From Margaritifera margaritifera (lineage: Eukaryota > Mollusca > Bivalvia > Unionida > Margaritiferidae), in contig JAQPZY010001536.1 in NCBI GenBank assembly GCA_029931535.1, forward strand, positions 2,425,001-2,489,000: a DNA stretch of 64,000 nt, read 5' to 3'. A program made the translations under genes and the position numbers. The notes under the pieces are model-generated. The model ran no database searches, was not told the origin of the DNA, and saw nothing but the letters and a program-made list of their open reading frames with translations. Shown one piece after another: positions 29,205-41,039 of this stretch (position 1 is its first letter; the number at the start of each line of letters is the position of its first letter).

Positions 29205-30095
29205 CAACAACAATAATGATAATAATAATGACTTTAAGACAATAACATATTCAGAATTAATTAAGGATTGACCGTTTATTGGTTTTACGTTAATTGAAGT
29301 ATGAACCAAAACAACGCAGAGGAAACTGTGTGATCAGAAAGCGCATCATACTTAAGTTTGCACTTTTTTCCGTTCGTTCTTTGATGAACGTACAAAAATA
29401 AACTGGTCAATCCATTATAATTAAATTTTACATCTAATAGAGACAAAATTGGCAACAATTGTTTTAAAAAGTGTGTTAAATAGACAATTATAACCTTGTC
29501 TAACCGTGCCTGAATGCATGCAAAATAGCAATCAATATCAGTAATTTCCATACAGCCAATCAGAATATGGCAACCAGTTGTCTGACAACATTGCACACAC
29601 TTACCCTCGGTCATTAAATCATTATATGACCAGTCTCCATTGGACTATATATTCCAAGTACCCAAAGTGAAATCCATGGTGGACAGATACGAATATGATT
29701 GAACTGCAACATTAATTTCGATTTGTTTAATTAATTTTACCCTTACTTCCAAATTTCGAAGAAGCACCAATTTGACATAGCCAGTGCACAACATTCGCTA
29801 TTAAAGAAATGAGGTTTATTCCTTAGCTTTTTCAGTACAGTATACAGTTTACTGGAAATGACAAATATGTCTACTGGACATAGTTATTGTTTTCAGAGAG
29901 TGAGAAAGAAAGGGAGAATCGAAACTTTTATGAATCTCATCAATGCATACAGCGTTAAAAACACTCAAAATTAAAATCAGTTCAGGTTGATAAAAGCTGA
30001 TAGTACATCAACTAAAAATCTTTTCTAAAACAACAAAAAAGAAGCAGCTGTTGTTCATGTTGCTTCAATAAACAAGTTTTTATGTATTTGTACTA
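29205..30095. other. Noncoding stretch, nothing recognised
   Basis: Moderately AT-rich. The minus-strand frame at 29,285-29,614 (109 codons) has no family signature or paralogue in the window; I cannot support it as a gene. Confidence 0.4.
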
Positions 30096-30099
30096 GTTG

Positions 30100-30660
30100 A
30101 TCTATCTTTCCTTCATTAGGTGCATTTTCTCTTTCAGATAAGGAGTTCGCATTCTTCTGTTTCTATTTGTTAGCTCATTTGTGAGCTTCCATTTTAACTC
30201 TTATTGTTTCAACATCCTTTAGTGTTTTAGGACAATTTTCACTAAGTCTCAACTTGGTCTCGGAGTCTTACAAGGTATGAATACAATAGTCAATGGCTAA
30301 AAGTTAAATATTTTACCAGTTGAATCAGGATATACCTGTCTGGTCAATTTATTGATGTGTTGTGTTAATTCCGAAATTGATTCCCCCTTGCATTGCATTT
30401 TACGTTTAAGTTGAGTCCTGTATATTTCAGTTTTAATCAGAGTTACAAACCTTGATTTTGTCACTTTGAATAAATTGTAGTAATCTTTTCTTTGTTCTGG
30501 TTCAATCTGATTAAGTAAGGAGTAAGCAGTATCAGTGCTGGTTAAATACAATGGTTTTGCATCATAATCCCAATCATTCAGTTCTGCAATAATAGGAACT
30601 GAGTTAAATACTCATCTATGTCAGTCAGACCATCATACAGTTTACGTTTCATTCTAGACT
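30100..30660 (-). pseudogene. Retrotransposon gag fragment (LTR type)
   Basis: Minus-strand frames give MKRKLYDGLTDIDEYLTQF, then after a one-base shift IIAELNDWDYDAKPLYL, and from 30,551 to 30,297 NQIEPEQRKDYYNLFK followed by KGESISELTQHINKLTRQ. Further gag-like residues with stops continue to about 30,120. This is the central gag region of Ty3/Gypsy-like elements. It differs from the gag at the left edge of the window, so it is a second family. No LTRs are recognised. Confidence 0.75.
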
Positions 30661-31935
30661 GATTATTGTTTCCCTTCATTTCATATGAAAGTTTTTACCA
30701 CTACTTCTAAATTCACAAACAAAACTTGTTGTTTCAAGGATGGTGTTTACTGTTTGTCTAGTTCTGGAATTTTCATTTTTATTTTCATATGTAGATTGAG
30801 AGAGAGTAAGAATACCGTACCTTTAACTTATGTTGCTAAACTTGTCATCTTGTTTAATGTGTTTCTAAAACTACTCTCTGGTGTCATAAGGACTTGAATC
30901 CCTTGATCTTATTACATCACTGCTATAAGCATGTTCTACTGTCACGTTGCTTGTGCCATTTTTAGACTCAGATTGCCTGTTCTTGTCTTTGCAAGCTAAC
31001 TAAAATTGTATTTTGTCTCCATTTGCGAACCTCATTTATCACTTTTGAAATTAAAGCCTTTATAAATATTGCTTGAGTCAGATTTTTATTTCATTATTAT
31101 GTTCCCTTTTGTCAGAATGATAAACTATCTTCCCTACTGGACTTATAAAGAAACCACAGAAAAACATTACAATAAATGAAATGGGAACTGTATCATGGTG
31201 TTAATGTTTTTTCTAACATCTGATTTATTTCATCAGTATCTGTTTTTGATGAAAATAATAAAATCATTACAGCCAAACATCTGACACAAAATCTGTAACT
31301 TCACTGGCCAGTAAAATTAGACAGGATTCTCAGATTTTCCAGTCCTTTGATGCCACAAGTGGGTTCGACTGACTCCGGCCGTAGGGATGAAAAAACAACA
31401 TTCATAACTCAGGACGGATTTATTCAATATCATCTCATGCTTATTTGTTTAAGATCATTATTAGAACTTATGTTATTTTTTTCAAATTTTTTTCTATCAA
31501 ATTATTAATAATTAGATGAGTGTTAATATACTTTATTGAGAAAACAACGATTCTAAAATATAGTATTTTTCAAGTCAAATATTATCAACAGATACAAGTA
31601 TCTGGATGGGTTTATTATATTGATCTGTTGTCAAGATTCCTTAGCTAACAATATTTGGATCTTTATATTTTGATATATATGTATGTAAGTGTAAGATACT
31701 GATCGCCTCTTCTTTCTTTCCTTCTTAAATATAAAGGTTCTTTCCAATGAAGCGTATGAAACGTACGCAATTTTTTTTTCTAAATTTGTATGGATGACTG
31801 TTCTAATCACTAAATCGAGCCAGGAAACTTGTATGTAATAATGTAATCGCATCGCAATTGGAAGATAATTTCTGGCAACTACTATTTTACCTTACAAGGT
31901 ATAGAGCTATTTTGATTTTTAAACACCAAAAATGT
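30661..31935. other. Noncoding repeat-derived DNA
   Basis: Contains relatives of 13,530-13,660 (31,330-31,450) and, inverted, 11,550-11,720 (31,700-31,865). No gene is recognisable. Confidence 0.45.
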
Positions 31936-31939
31936 TTTG

Positions 31940-32866
31940 TTTTTCTATAAACTATGATAATAAAGAGACTCATGTATAACATCTGTGATCTATTTGATAA
32001 TAAGCATCAATGCTAACATCGATTCACATAATGTATTATCTGAATTATATGCAGTACTCAAAGTAATATCGCCGTATATCTTGAACAATAAGTGATAAGT
32101 ACCTTGATATTTATATTGTACTTTCAAAATTTAAATGTAATTATTTCAAGGTTCATCATAAATCCTTTTTAAATTTAATCTACAACATAATACTGTCTCA
32201 GTCTAATGAAAAGGGCACTTTATTATTGATAGATAATGTCTGGAATGTGACACATAACTGATTGATAATCATATAAAGCTAGATATAGCGCGACACTCTC
32301 TTCGATGAATATCCAGATTCAACGTTGGACTTGGTGTGTTATTGCAAGCTTTTGAAAGTATTTTGTACAACTGACTTTAATCTATGTAGTTTTTGGTAAC
32401 AAGAGATCTGAGCTTAGTATGTGATAAATGTCCCCAAGTTTGTCAAAGTTAATAAAGTTTGAAATTTATAAACGAGATAAGGTTTTCACTGTCGAATATA
32501 GATGAAAAGGACAATGAAGGTATTTCACTAAGTCAAGGTTGATTAAGTGATATATTTGGGAATAAACGGTCTAATCATGTGTTTCATGTCTTTTTTATAT
32601 GCATTGTATAGACAATTTAAATTTCTCATTGCCAGTATCATGCAAGATAGTGAATTAGATTGTTCGCTGTTGTGTTTGGCTACAAGGCAAATAAGATTTA
32701 TACTTGTGTTCTTTTACTGCAAATGTTTATGGATATTGTGCAGAAGGAGAGAAATATACTGCTTACAGATACTTATTAATCAAATAGTTTCAAGTCAGTT
32801 CATTGAATATATTTATATAGAATCCTAATAAAAATAATTAATATATTGTATAAATATATAAATTTA

Positions 32867-32920
<54 letters not shown>

Positions 32921-33240
32921 AATTTGAAATAGAACATTTTATGTGTCGCTGTTTATCTCTATATTGCAATCTAATTGATTCGTTTTTCTGCAGAGATTTA
33001 TCTATCTATTTGATACATTTATATATGGAGTGATATACCTATGATAGTTCTATAAGAGCTATTGATGTCATGGGAATATCGTATATTGCTTATATATGTC
33101 AATGTCATCCGTTTTATGTTTGAATTTACGTTCCCCGAGAAGCAAAACTACATGTCATACACTTTCTATCAATTTTCCTACACTTTTTATCACTTTGCTG
33201 TACGCTTTTATATTGATAAACTCGAGGTGTACACCTTTGG
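31940..33240 (-). repeat. Duplicated noncoding segment, copy 3 (inverted)
   Basis: Reverse complement of 2,625-4,240 with deletions; for example the stretch at 33,060-33,130 matches 2,885-2,965 inverted. Interrupted by (TA)n at about 32,868-32,930. Followed by (TA)n(GT)n at 33,250-33,335. Confidence 0.8.
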
Positions 33241-33248
33241 GGGGACTG

Positions 33249-33303
<55 letters not shown>

Positions 33304-33674
33304 CGTGTGCGTCTGTGTGTATGTGTATGTGTGTTAACATACTTGTAACTTCTACGTGCAACACATACGGATCTATTTAATAGATTGAAAGTCATTATCT
33401 TCTTATATTTAACAGACCAGACTATTAATTTATTCAGAACGGTTAATGCTGCACAGGGTGCATTTTACAAAAAGTTGTATAATAGCCTTTGAATTGAAAA
33501 AATACGCGCAAAATGATACACATCAGGCAGAAGAATAAAGAAAACAAGTTGAAGTTCAACAGAAGCCATAATTTGACCAAGCAGCAAAGGTAGGAATGCA
33601 GGTGAAAATTAGGTCCAGTTAGCTAGTTATGTAGATATATAAATAGATGTGGATAAATACATACAAAAAAACAA

Positions 33675-33676
<2 letters not shown>

Positions 33677-33730
<54 letters not shown>
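33677..33730. repeat. (TA)n microsatellite
   Basis: About 50 bases of TA repeats in the segment paralogous to 17,220-17,280, where the repeat is absent. Confidence 0.9.
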
Positions 33731-33733
<3 letters not shown>

Positions 33734-33879
33734 TTCCCATCTCTACAAATTTGGACCTATTCGATACATTATTGAAGTGAGAAACAAATCAATCTGTCAG
33801 GGACAGAGAGAAATAGGGAGAGAGGTTTGTTCTTTGCCTTTTAGTTTAATTGAGTAATAATTTGACCAAAACTTATGAG

Positions 33880-36100
33880 AACTTCAAATAGTTGAAAAGC
33901 AGAACAATATTTGTTAATGCAATATAATTTATTTCATTTGTACATATAAATATACTTAAAACCATCTTCAATTGTTTTATAGCTGGAAGATCTTCATACA
34001 CATGAACCAATTGCTCGCTGATACAAAATATGAAGCCTGGTATTCCTGCAAAAAAAGAACATATATTTTTAGCAAACATATTGGAGAATATGCATTTTCT
34101 TCTATTTTCATACATCCATATATGAGTCAGACATTTAGAGCAAATTTGTTTCGACAACGGATTGCAGCTGTATAAAATACTCATGTGTATAAATATAAGA
34201 ACAAAGATCTTTTACCATTATCGATATTGTGGTTATCACAACATGTACTATGTGTATCACGTTTACTGTTTTTTACCGACAGTTTTGCTTAAAAAGAAAC
34301 CAGTTTAATGCTAGAGGGACGGAAAGGGTTATGGAATGCGTAAAACGTATTATTTCAACGTCTCCTAGTATTAACTCAAATTAGTATGGCTAACTAAACT
34401 GTTGTAAATTCATGAAAAGAAATGCCTTTAGTGGCAAAACATAATCAATTGATTAACTTGTTCCAATTGCTTCCAAAGAAGCGTACACTTGAAAGTCGGT
34501 GGTTTTAAGATCAAACAGACAAATATCATTCAAGTTAAGGATGTTCCTCCTCGGTAAATCATGCAGTAAATTGTAATTATATCCACAGCCAATGCTGCAT
34601 ATTTTATATTCATTAAAACATGCTTACCTTTAATTTCCTTGTCTCCTTTCTATTTTCCAAAATGAAAACTTTGCAGAATTATTATGAGGATAATAATATC
34701 ATGAAGATAACTGCAAGGAGAAAATATGCGACGATAAAAAGGAGAATACAGACAGTGTGAAAACAAAGTCTCTGGACAGTATATAATCTACATTGTCTCA
34801 GCTCGAACTATTCTTCACAAATTAATCCAAATATTTTACTACTTCGTGTTTTGTTGATCTCAATTTAGACACATAAACATGAGTGTGATTTCAATAAAAA
34901 CAGCTTTTAGGATTTTACATTTCTGCCAGAAAAAGGATAATTATATTGATATTCCATAATTCGAATACATAATGGTTTAATGCCTAGAGGTAAATATATC
35001 CTCACTCCATGGATAAATTGCCAGTTGTCGTCATTGCTGTTTCACAACATAGGTCTATATCAATAGAAATAACGACAATTTACAGTCAATGAAGTGGTAA
35101 AATTCAAACAATGATGGCCTTGACCACAGATTAAGAAATCATCGGGAAAAAGAAATCGCTATTTGATAGTATTACGTAGGTGATTCAATATCACAGGATA
35201 TACGTGCTAAGTTAAGAACAAAGTGCAGTAGTTTAAATTATTATTTATATTCGAATCATTTGTATAATAGTAAGTACTGTTCCTCCAAGGAAACAGAGCA
35301 CTCCCATTTCGACTGACCAAAATTTCTTATTTGAGAGGTGACAATCTATACTAGTATATTATTGCTCTCACAATTGAAACTGCATTATTTGACATTATGT
35401 ACTGTAAAGAAAGTGACCCCTTTTTTAAATAAATATTCAGGACAAAATTCCACGTTATAGCTCTTTCTCTCTCAACCATGAGGGTGAGAAAGTGAGTGGA
35501 TATATTGATGAAACACTGGAACTCTCTGAAAAGTAGATTATTATCTGAAGAAAGGTATACTATGAGTACGGCTCGTACTTAAAGTGAATGCAACGCAGAA
35601 ACAGACATGAAAAATAATGGTAAGCTACTCACATGAAAAATTGTTCTGACCTCCTCCAAAACCGTTGTAGGAGCTTGTCCCGAGGTAGCCGGAGACCATG
35701 CCGATGCTTGAAATTAATGCAATTATGCAGAGGACTAACAAAGTATTCATGGCTAGAAAAGCAATTAATGCATAAAAATAACCTGGCTAAAGGTTTGAAC
35801 TTGATTGTTACTATAAAGAATATATAAATTTGTTTTCATGTCACTGGCGAGCTATTCAGGTCACGGGCAAAGAGTGTTACATGGATACTACTGACTCCTT
35901 GATGTTTCAAACAGATATAATAATGAAGACATAGATTTTTCTAGCTTCAAATGAGCTCAGAATGTTACGTTTAGAAAATATGCGACGATAAAAAGGAGAA
36001 TACAGACAGTGTGAAAACAAAGTCTTTGGACAGTATAGAATCTAATTGGAAATCAATGTCCTAGAAAACTTTTGCCGACTTAAGTGTATATAGGAAGCAC
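33880..36100 (-). CDS. Small secreted-peptide gene, family G1, copy c (open coding exon 35,633-35,750)
   Basis: The best preserved G1 coding exon. On the minus strand ATG 35,750 starts a 39-codon exon: signal peptide (MNTLLVLCIIALISSIGMVSG) then a short Gly/Tyr/Ser-rich mature region (YLGTSSYNGFGGGQNNFS), ending in a phase-1 donor T/GTGAGT at 35,632. The final acceptor (TTTTTTTTGCAG) is near 34,050 and AAATAAATT near 33,930; TATA (CTATATACA) near 36,095. The exon-1 region is damaged: 35,975-36,045 is replaced by sequence copied from 34,720-34,790 inside the same gene. The remaining exons are not firmly defined. Secreted peptide of unknown role. Confidence 0.5.
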
Positions 36101-37509
36101 ACGACATATTGAATTACATATAATTAGTATCACACACACACACACATTTAAGTTACTTCCGTAATACCTACCAAATCTTTCAGATAGTTCTATCTAACAC
36201 TGGGACAATCTGTGAAATCAGATATGTAAACATTACTCATGGCTAATGATAAGTCGGAAGTGGGAATGAATGACAATCTATCAAAGACCAACGTCCAGTC
36301 TCACAAATTCGAGAAATACAGTTCACCTTTAATATATTTACAAAGCAATAAAAATGAGTTCAAAAATACATACATGTGCAGTCATCACAATTTCTGAAAG
36401 ACAATCTAACAAGTTCCCTATTCACAATTCACAAACGCAGTGAAATCTTACAAATGTTTCAACATGGAACTACAAGAAAGTATTCTAAAATTATTTAAAT
36501 CTTCAAAGATTTTTGGCAGATATTTAACGAACTCAGCAGAGCTTGAATAAAGGCAAGAAAATATGATTCAGTGTGTATGATTTGTTGTGTGTTATTAAAA
36601 ATAATAGCAAATGATTCACGCATCTTAATGCAGAGAAATAGCTATATACACGTCTGCCCAAAAAGTGAAAACATTGAAATAGAAACAGAACGATGGTAAA
36701 AGCTGCAAGTAATAGTAAGGTATACACGTCTCAATAATTAACTCAAAGTTGGATCTTGTATCCTATCTGTTGTTTTTTTTATTATATTATATCTATAGAA
36801 GAAACAAAATTCTTCGTGTGCCAATGATACCTTTTTAATCAAAATACAATATTGTTTTACGTGAAGAAATTGTCTAAACTTAGAAAAACTTCTCTTTACG
36901 AAGAAATCTCACAGCAATGACGTGATAGCGTTTTCGATAGTTCGTTTGAAATTCGGTCGTTTGACACATCGCCTATCTTTATTTTTCCTTCTAATGTAAT
37001 GGACGTTTTAGCACTTTTTCTTTAGACGACATATATCTTTCTTCCAAAGACTTTATTGGGAACATGTAAAGATAAACACAAGTATTTCAAACAATTCTTG
37101 TTTAGTCGAGTAGCAGAGGAAAGATTGTAACAATTTCGTGTAAGACCAAATATAACTCTAGGGCATGTTAAACAAACAATATTCTCTACATGAATGAAAA
37201 GTAAGTAAACACGTATGTATATAATAACGTATTCATGCTATATATTATCTCGTTTTTGCAGGAACACAAGATTTCAGAACCGAATGTGTTTCCATGTAAA
37301 TTGCCTTCTGTCAGGCCGCTAAATTAATGAGAATTATAAATGACAAGCCTGATTCTTTGTGCAGTTATTGGTTAATGAAAATGATAGGTGTGTTTAATTT
37401 TTGGTAGAGGAGTGCTCTTGGATAAGTTGTGTACCAGGTTTGCACTCTGTACTAATTCACTTCACCTGCTTACGTCCGTGATTTCCTTTTCTAGTTTGAA
37501 ACAAAGGAG
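36101..37509. promoter_or_regulatory. Divergent G1-G2 intergenic region, second complete copy
   Basis: Collinear with 19,721-21,285. It lies between G1 copy c (minus) and G2 copy c (plus). The GT-rich tract of the first copy is almost absent here. Confidence 0.5.
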
Positions 37510-37807
37510 TGATTTTTGCCAAAATACAGATTCACGTTTTACACAAATTGTCCCCTCCCTACCACGCTCAAAATGTATCTGAAGAAATAGAAGAAGAAGA
37601 AAGAAAATCCAGGAGTAAACTGGCAGGTGTATTTGTTTTCCCCATAAGAATTGTCGACATCATGCAAATTAGTATATTTACATATGTCGTTTACACTTAG
37701 GGGAAACAAAGTGTATTTGTTCATACATGGATTTATTCCCCCAATAACTATGCATACATAAGAATCATTGATGTTTGCGTACAACTTCAGATCTCTATAT
37801 GACTTTC

Positions 37808-37891
<84 letters not shown>

Positions 37892-38280
37892 CATATATAC
37901 ATTAATGTTTTTCTCTTAAATTCCAATGAATTCTGGAGTAATCAACAACATAGGAAGTTGAAGAAAAAAAGTGGAATAAATTATGTCAAAATATGAATTC
38001 CGGAAAAATATAAATGCGTCGTGAAATACAACTCAGAGGAGTGTCTTTCGGACAGTTTCTGAAGATGCCATTTAATTCATACATGACGTCGTTGCCAGGC
38101 TCATACAATAATTTTCAAGATACTCAATTAGTATTAATATGTGAGTTATTGTTTCTTCATGAACTCTGTAGAAAGAAAGATAAGTCACCAGGACTATATA
38201 AATGATTGATAGAAATAGCCCTTAGAATTATGAAATATATCAATTTGTCTTAACATTTGAAGATTAAATATGGAATGTAA

Positions 38281-38321
<41 letters not shown>

Positions 38322-39285
38322 TGTATTATTATCATTACACCTTCAACCATAACCAAGTCAGTGTGCTTCTTTCTCTTTGCCACAAGCTGCAAACTTGGGC
38401 TTGTCTGTGTTACACACAGCTCCTGTGTTTCATCTTATAATTGGGTTAAATCTGGCGGTGTCTATTACCAGCAGGTGCCCGTACCCATGTATAAGTTTGT
38501 ACCTATACCTGCTCCCTCAACCAGAGAGATAGGGAAATATGGTATCGGAGGGTTCCCAGGAGGATTTGGATCAATTAGCGTTTCTGGTGGAGGTATATCT
38601 TGTAAGTTGCGCTCGTAAATGTCATCGTTTTCAAGAGAAGGGACACATTCAAACTGTAGCACATTCTAAATGATTTCTATGATAATTACAAAAAAGCATC
38701 ATCATTATTATTATAATCGATTAATCAATCAAGATGCAAATAGGTAGATGTATTGCTTAGCAATATTTGAAAGAGCCACCAAATGTATTATCTTTTCCCC
38801 ACCTTTTCAAATATGGGAGGTATAAACGAACAAGTAAGATCATATGAATTTCAAATTAGTTTTCGATCTATACTTCTGCATAGCGAGTCTTAACATTGTG
38901 CAGTGTCTATTTTACAGACAAAATACGTGATTAATATTCTGTACTTACAAAGATAAATTCTATACTCTTGTCAAGATTGTACAAGAGGACCCAATGGGTG
39001 AAACATTCTTTAAATAACAGAATGTAACAAGATCATCATGGAAGAAAATGTTTTGGTTGGTAAAAAAAGAAAATCATTGATACTAGGACCTTCACATGTG
39101 CGAATATAGACTGTACGCATTTATGCATTTTTTATTTCGTTTTCCTCTTTCACTATACAGGATTCAATGCGAAATGACCCCTCAAATGTAATTACTGCGT
39201 TGTTATGTCCTCTCGCACAAATGTAATCAGGGGAGATAAGAATGTGAATATCCTCGATTATCTGTAATTAATAAACTCACTGCTT
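37510..39285 (+). CDS. Small secreted Gly/Pro/Tyr-rich peptide gene, family G2, copy c
   Basis: The coding exon reads openly from 38,349 to the donor CTT/GTAAGT at 38,602. It covers a hydrophobic N-terminus ([16 protein letters not shown]), a [19 protein letters not shown] segment and the Gly-rich tail [18 protein letters not shown]. This is the longest G2 exon, but the codon where copy a has ATG is ATA, so either an upstream exon supplies the start or the internal acceptor (TTCTCTTTGCCACAAG) is used, or the gene is dead. The last-exon acceptor (CCTCTTTCACTATACAG) is near 39,160 and AATAAA near 39,268. Its 3' end is only about 450 bases from the Polinton insertion. Confidence 0.45.
37817..37888. 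repeat. (TA)n microsatellite
   Basis: About 70 bases of TA repeats in the first intron of G2 copy c. Confidence 0.95.
38286..38336. repeat. (AAT)n(ATT)n microsatellite
   Basis: Precedes the G2 copy c exon, with a shortened ATT arm. Confidence 0.9.
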
Positions 39286-39726
39286 TCCTCTGATAGGAGA
39301 TGTGGCAGTGTCTATGGATAGTATGCAGAACCAGTAGGAGACAAAACAATAATACTTTGACATGTAGGATGTTTTTGTATATTAGGAAAATGACGACAGT
39401 CATATCGTCGACGATACTGATGATGATAGTGAGAACAATTATGACGATAGTGCGATTGATTATTTCAGATATGCACCTTAGCAAACAATTTTTCTATATT
39501 TTAACATCGAAGAAATCTTGAAAGTGCCTGTGTGTAGTAGTAATAGTAATAGTACTAGTAGTAGTAGTAATGATAGCGGAGTGGCCGTTGTTGCTATTGT
39601 TGTGATGATAGTTACATTTTCTGTTGTTTTTCTTCTTGCTGACGTTACTGTGTGTGATATTTGTAGCTGTCGTTGTTTTTGTTCTTGCAATTGTTATTAT
39701 TGTTAGTAATAGCAGCAGTACGAGTA
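39286..39726. other. Left flank of the Polinton
   Basis: Paralogue of 23,120-23,560, with GAT/GTA trinucleotide repeats. No gene. Confidence 0.6.
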
Positions 39727-39732
39727 GACGTA
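39727..39732. repeat. Target-site duplication, left (GACGTA)
   Basis: GACGTA directly abuts the left terminal inverted repeat and is repeated exactly at 59,904-59,909. Six-base duplications are the hallmark of Polinton/Maverick integration. Confidence 0.95.
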
Positions 39733-39890
39733 AGTAGTTGTGGGTGGGTACTGAGCTACAAATGGCACTTGGGCTACGTTAGGGAAATTAACATTACGTA
39801 GCTGTAGAGGCCCCAAAAAAGGTCGTAGCCCAAGTGCCTCAGGTCAAGTGGGGGCACTATGGGGTTGTACGGGAATTTTATCATGGCACA

Positions 39891-39987
39891 CCGTATGTAG
39901 TGACGAAGACAACGTCCTCTACCATCAAAAACTAGGGTGGGGGGGTGTTTTGATAGTAGAGGACGTTGTCTTCGTCACTACATACGG
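39891..39987. repeat. Hairpin inside left TIR (40-bp arms)
   Basis: Arms 39,891-39,930 and 39,948-39,987 are complementary over 40 bases with one mismatch, separated by a 17-base G-rich loop. A second inverted repeat has 15-base arms at 39,764-39,778 and 39,824-39,838 (GGCACTTGGGCTACG and its complement). Confidence 0.95.
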
Positions 39988-39997
39988 GGCGGTGGGG

Positions 39998-40063
<66 letters not shown>

Positions 40064-40108
40064 GACATGGCAATAATGGGAATAATTAATCTTTCTTGAA
40101 AAATGGGT

Positions 40109-40124
40109 GGTCCTGGTAAGGACC
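40109..40124 (-). terminator. Histone-type 3' stem-loop SL1
   Basis: On the minus strand CAAC-GGTCCTTACCAGGACC-ACCC: a six-pair stem with four-base loop. The only deviation from the animal histone consensus GGYYYUHHUHARRRCC is C at loop position 3. The stop of the 40,144-40,419 gene is 20 bases upstream. CAAGAAAGA, identical to the classical histone downstream element, follows at 40,093-40,101 on the minus strand. Confidence 0.8.
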
Positions 40125-40143
40125 GTTGGATTTTTTTTGTTTT

Positions 40144-40419
40144 TTAAAGTGTATTTAGAGGTGTGGGCACCTCCCAGGCTTTGCCCTGCATGCAGGGTAG
40201 CTCCCCCTCCAGGTTTCTACAAACAAAGGGAGGATGGTCCGCTTCCGGATCCCAATTCTCCTTCTCCTCCTCCATCATCGGATGAGGTCTGATGGGAACT
40301 TTCTTTTCTTTCTCCTCCTTCTCCCTCTCCTCCTCCTCCTTTTTTTCTAGGTCATGGAGGAGGTGCCACGCCACCTCTAAATACACTCGAATCTGACGGA
40401 TTATTTCAGTCTTATTCAT
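40144..40419 (-). CDS. Polinton left-terminal small acidic protein
   Basis: 91 codons from ATG 40,419. The N-terminal 25 residues are helical in appearance (MNKTEIIRQIRVYLEVAWHL), followed by a Glu/Lys tract and a Pro/Glu-rich C-terminal half with two Cys. No family recognised. It is transcribed outward, a TATA-like GTATATTAAAAC lies at about 40,454-40,465 with CGTCCGCGC just beyond (40,471-40,479), and a histone-type stem-loop follows 20 bases after the stop. Promoter and 3' signal on the same strand make this a credible gene despite its size. Confidence 0.65.
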   Translation of the reverse strand: MNKTEIIRQIRVYLEVAWHLLHDLEKKEEEEREKEEKEKKVPIRPHPMMEEEKENWDPEADHPPFVCRNLEGELPCMQGKAWEVPTPLNTL

Positions 40420-40990
40420 GAATAAAATGGGTAGCTTGACTAGGGAAGATGTTGTTTTAATATACTAGTAGCGCGGACGTGAAGGAAAACATCCATTACA
40501 CCTAAAAAAACAAAAAAATACATCACCCCACTACACCGCGTCTGACGTCATTCGTTTTGACGTAATTCTAGGCTTCGCGGATTTTGCACTCCATCACCCC
40601 TTACTCTAAAAAGCGCGGACCTACAAGAAACTACTTTTGATAAAAATCAAACACACACCATACCATTCATATTTTTTTAATTTTTTTTTTATAAACCAAG
40701 CACACTCCACAAACATACAATTTATTTTTTATATATTTTTTTATATCAATTTCAAACTTGCACACACCACACTATCCTTTTTTACTTTTTTAAAAAAAAT
40801 TTTATATTAAACTTTCACACACCACACAACTCTTTTTTTTTTTTAAATTTTTTTTTATATTCAACACACACCACAAACATATAAGGGGAAAAGGGGTTTT
40901 TTTTGTTGGGGTTGAGTATCACAAACATACAAACATATAAAACATATTATATATGGCAATATGAGAGTAGTAATCTTTTCTAGAGAATGG
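40420..40990. promoter_or_regulatory. Left noncoding region with promoter motifs
   Basis: Holds the promoter of the first gene (GCGCGGACG, 40,471-40,479), a perfect CRE/ATF palindrome TGACGTCA (40,543-40,550), a second GCGCGGAC (40,613-40,620), and AT-rich DNA with CACACACCAC-like repeats (40,640-40,930) whose complement recurs at 58,690-58,860. No credible coding frame. Confidence 0.6.
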
Positions 40991-40993
40991 GGT

Positions 40994-41009
40994 GGCCCTT
41001 AAAAGGACC
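40994..41009 (-). terminator. Histone-type 3' stem-loop SL2
   Basis: Minus strand CCCAAC-GGTCCTTTTAAGGGCC-ACCCC, an exact fit to GGYYYUHHUHARRRCC. It lies 31 bases after the stop of the 41,040-41,465 gene and is followed by the purine-rich AGAAAAGAT. Confidence 0.88.
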
Positions 41010-41039
41010 GTTGGGTTTTTTAAGAAGTTATGTTGTTTT

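Larger units (their letters stand above)
39733..40130 (+). repeat. Left terminal inverted repeat of the Polinton
   Basis: Matches the reverse complement of 59,549-59,903 almost base for base apart from the length of an internal (GT)n tract (about 40,001-40,063 here). It contains two nested inverted repeats and, at its inner edge, the histone-type stem-loop that ends the first gene. Confidence 0.97.

Noticed and set aside
28907..29309. Poly-Ile, poly-Leu open frames
   Set aside because: Translations of AAT/AAG repeats.
39848..40063. 71-codon frame and its mirror at 59,603-59,788
   Set aside because: Both fall in the TIR hairpin and (GT)n tract and are copies of the same noncoding repeat.
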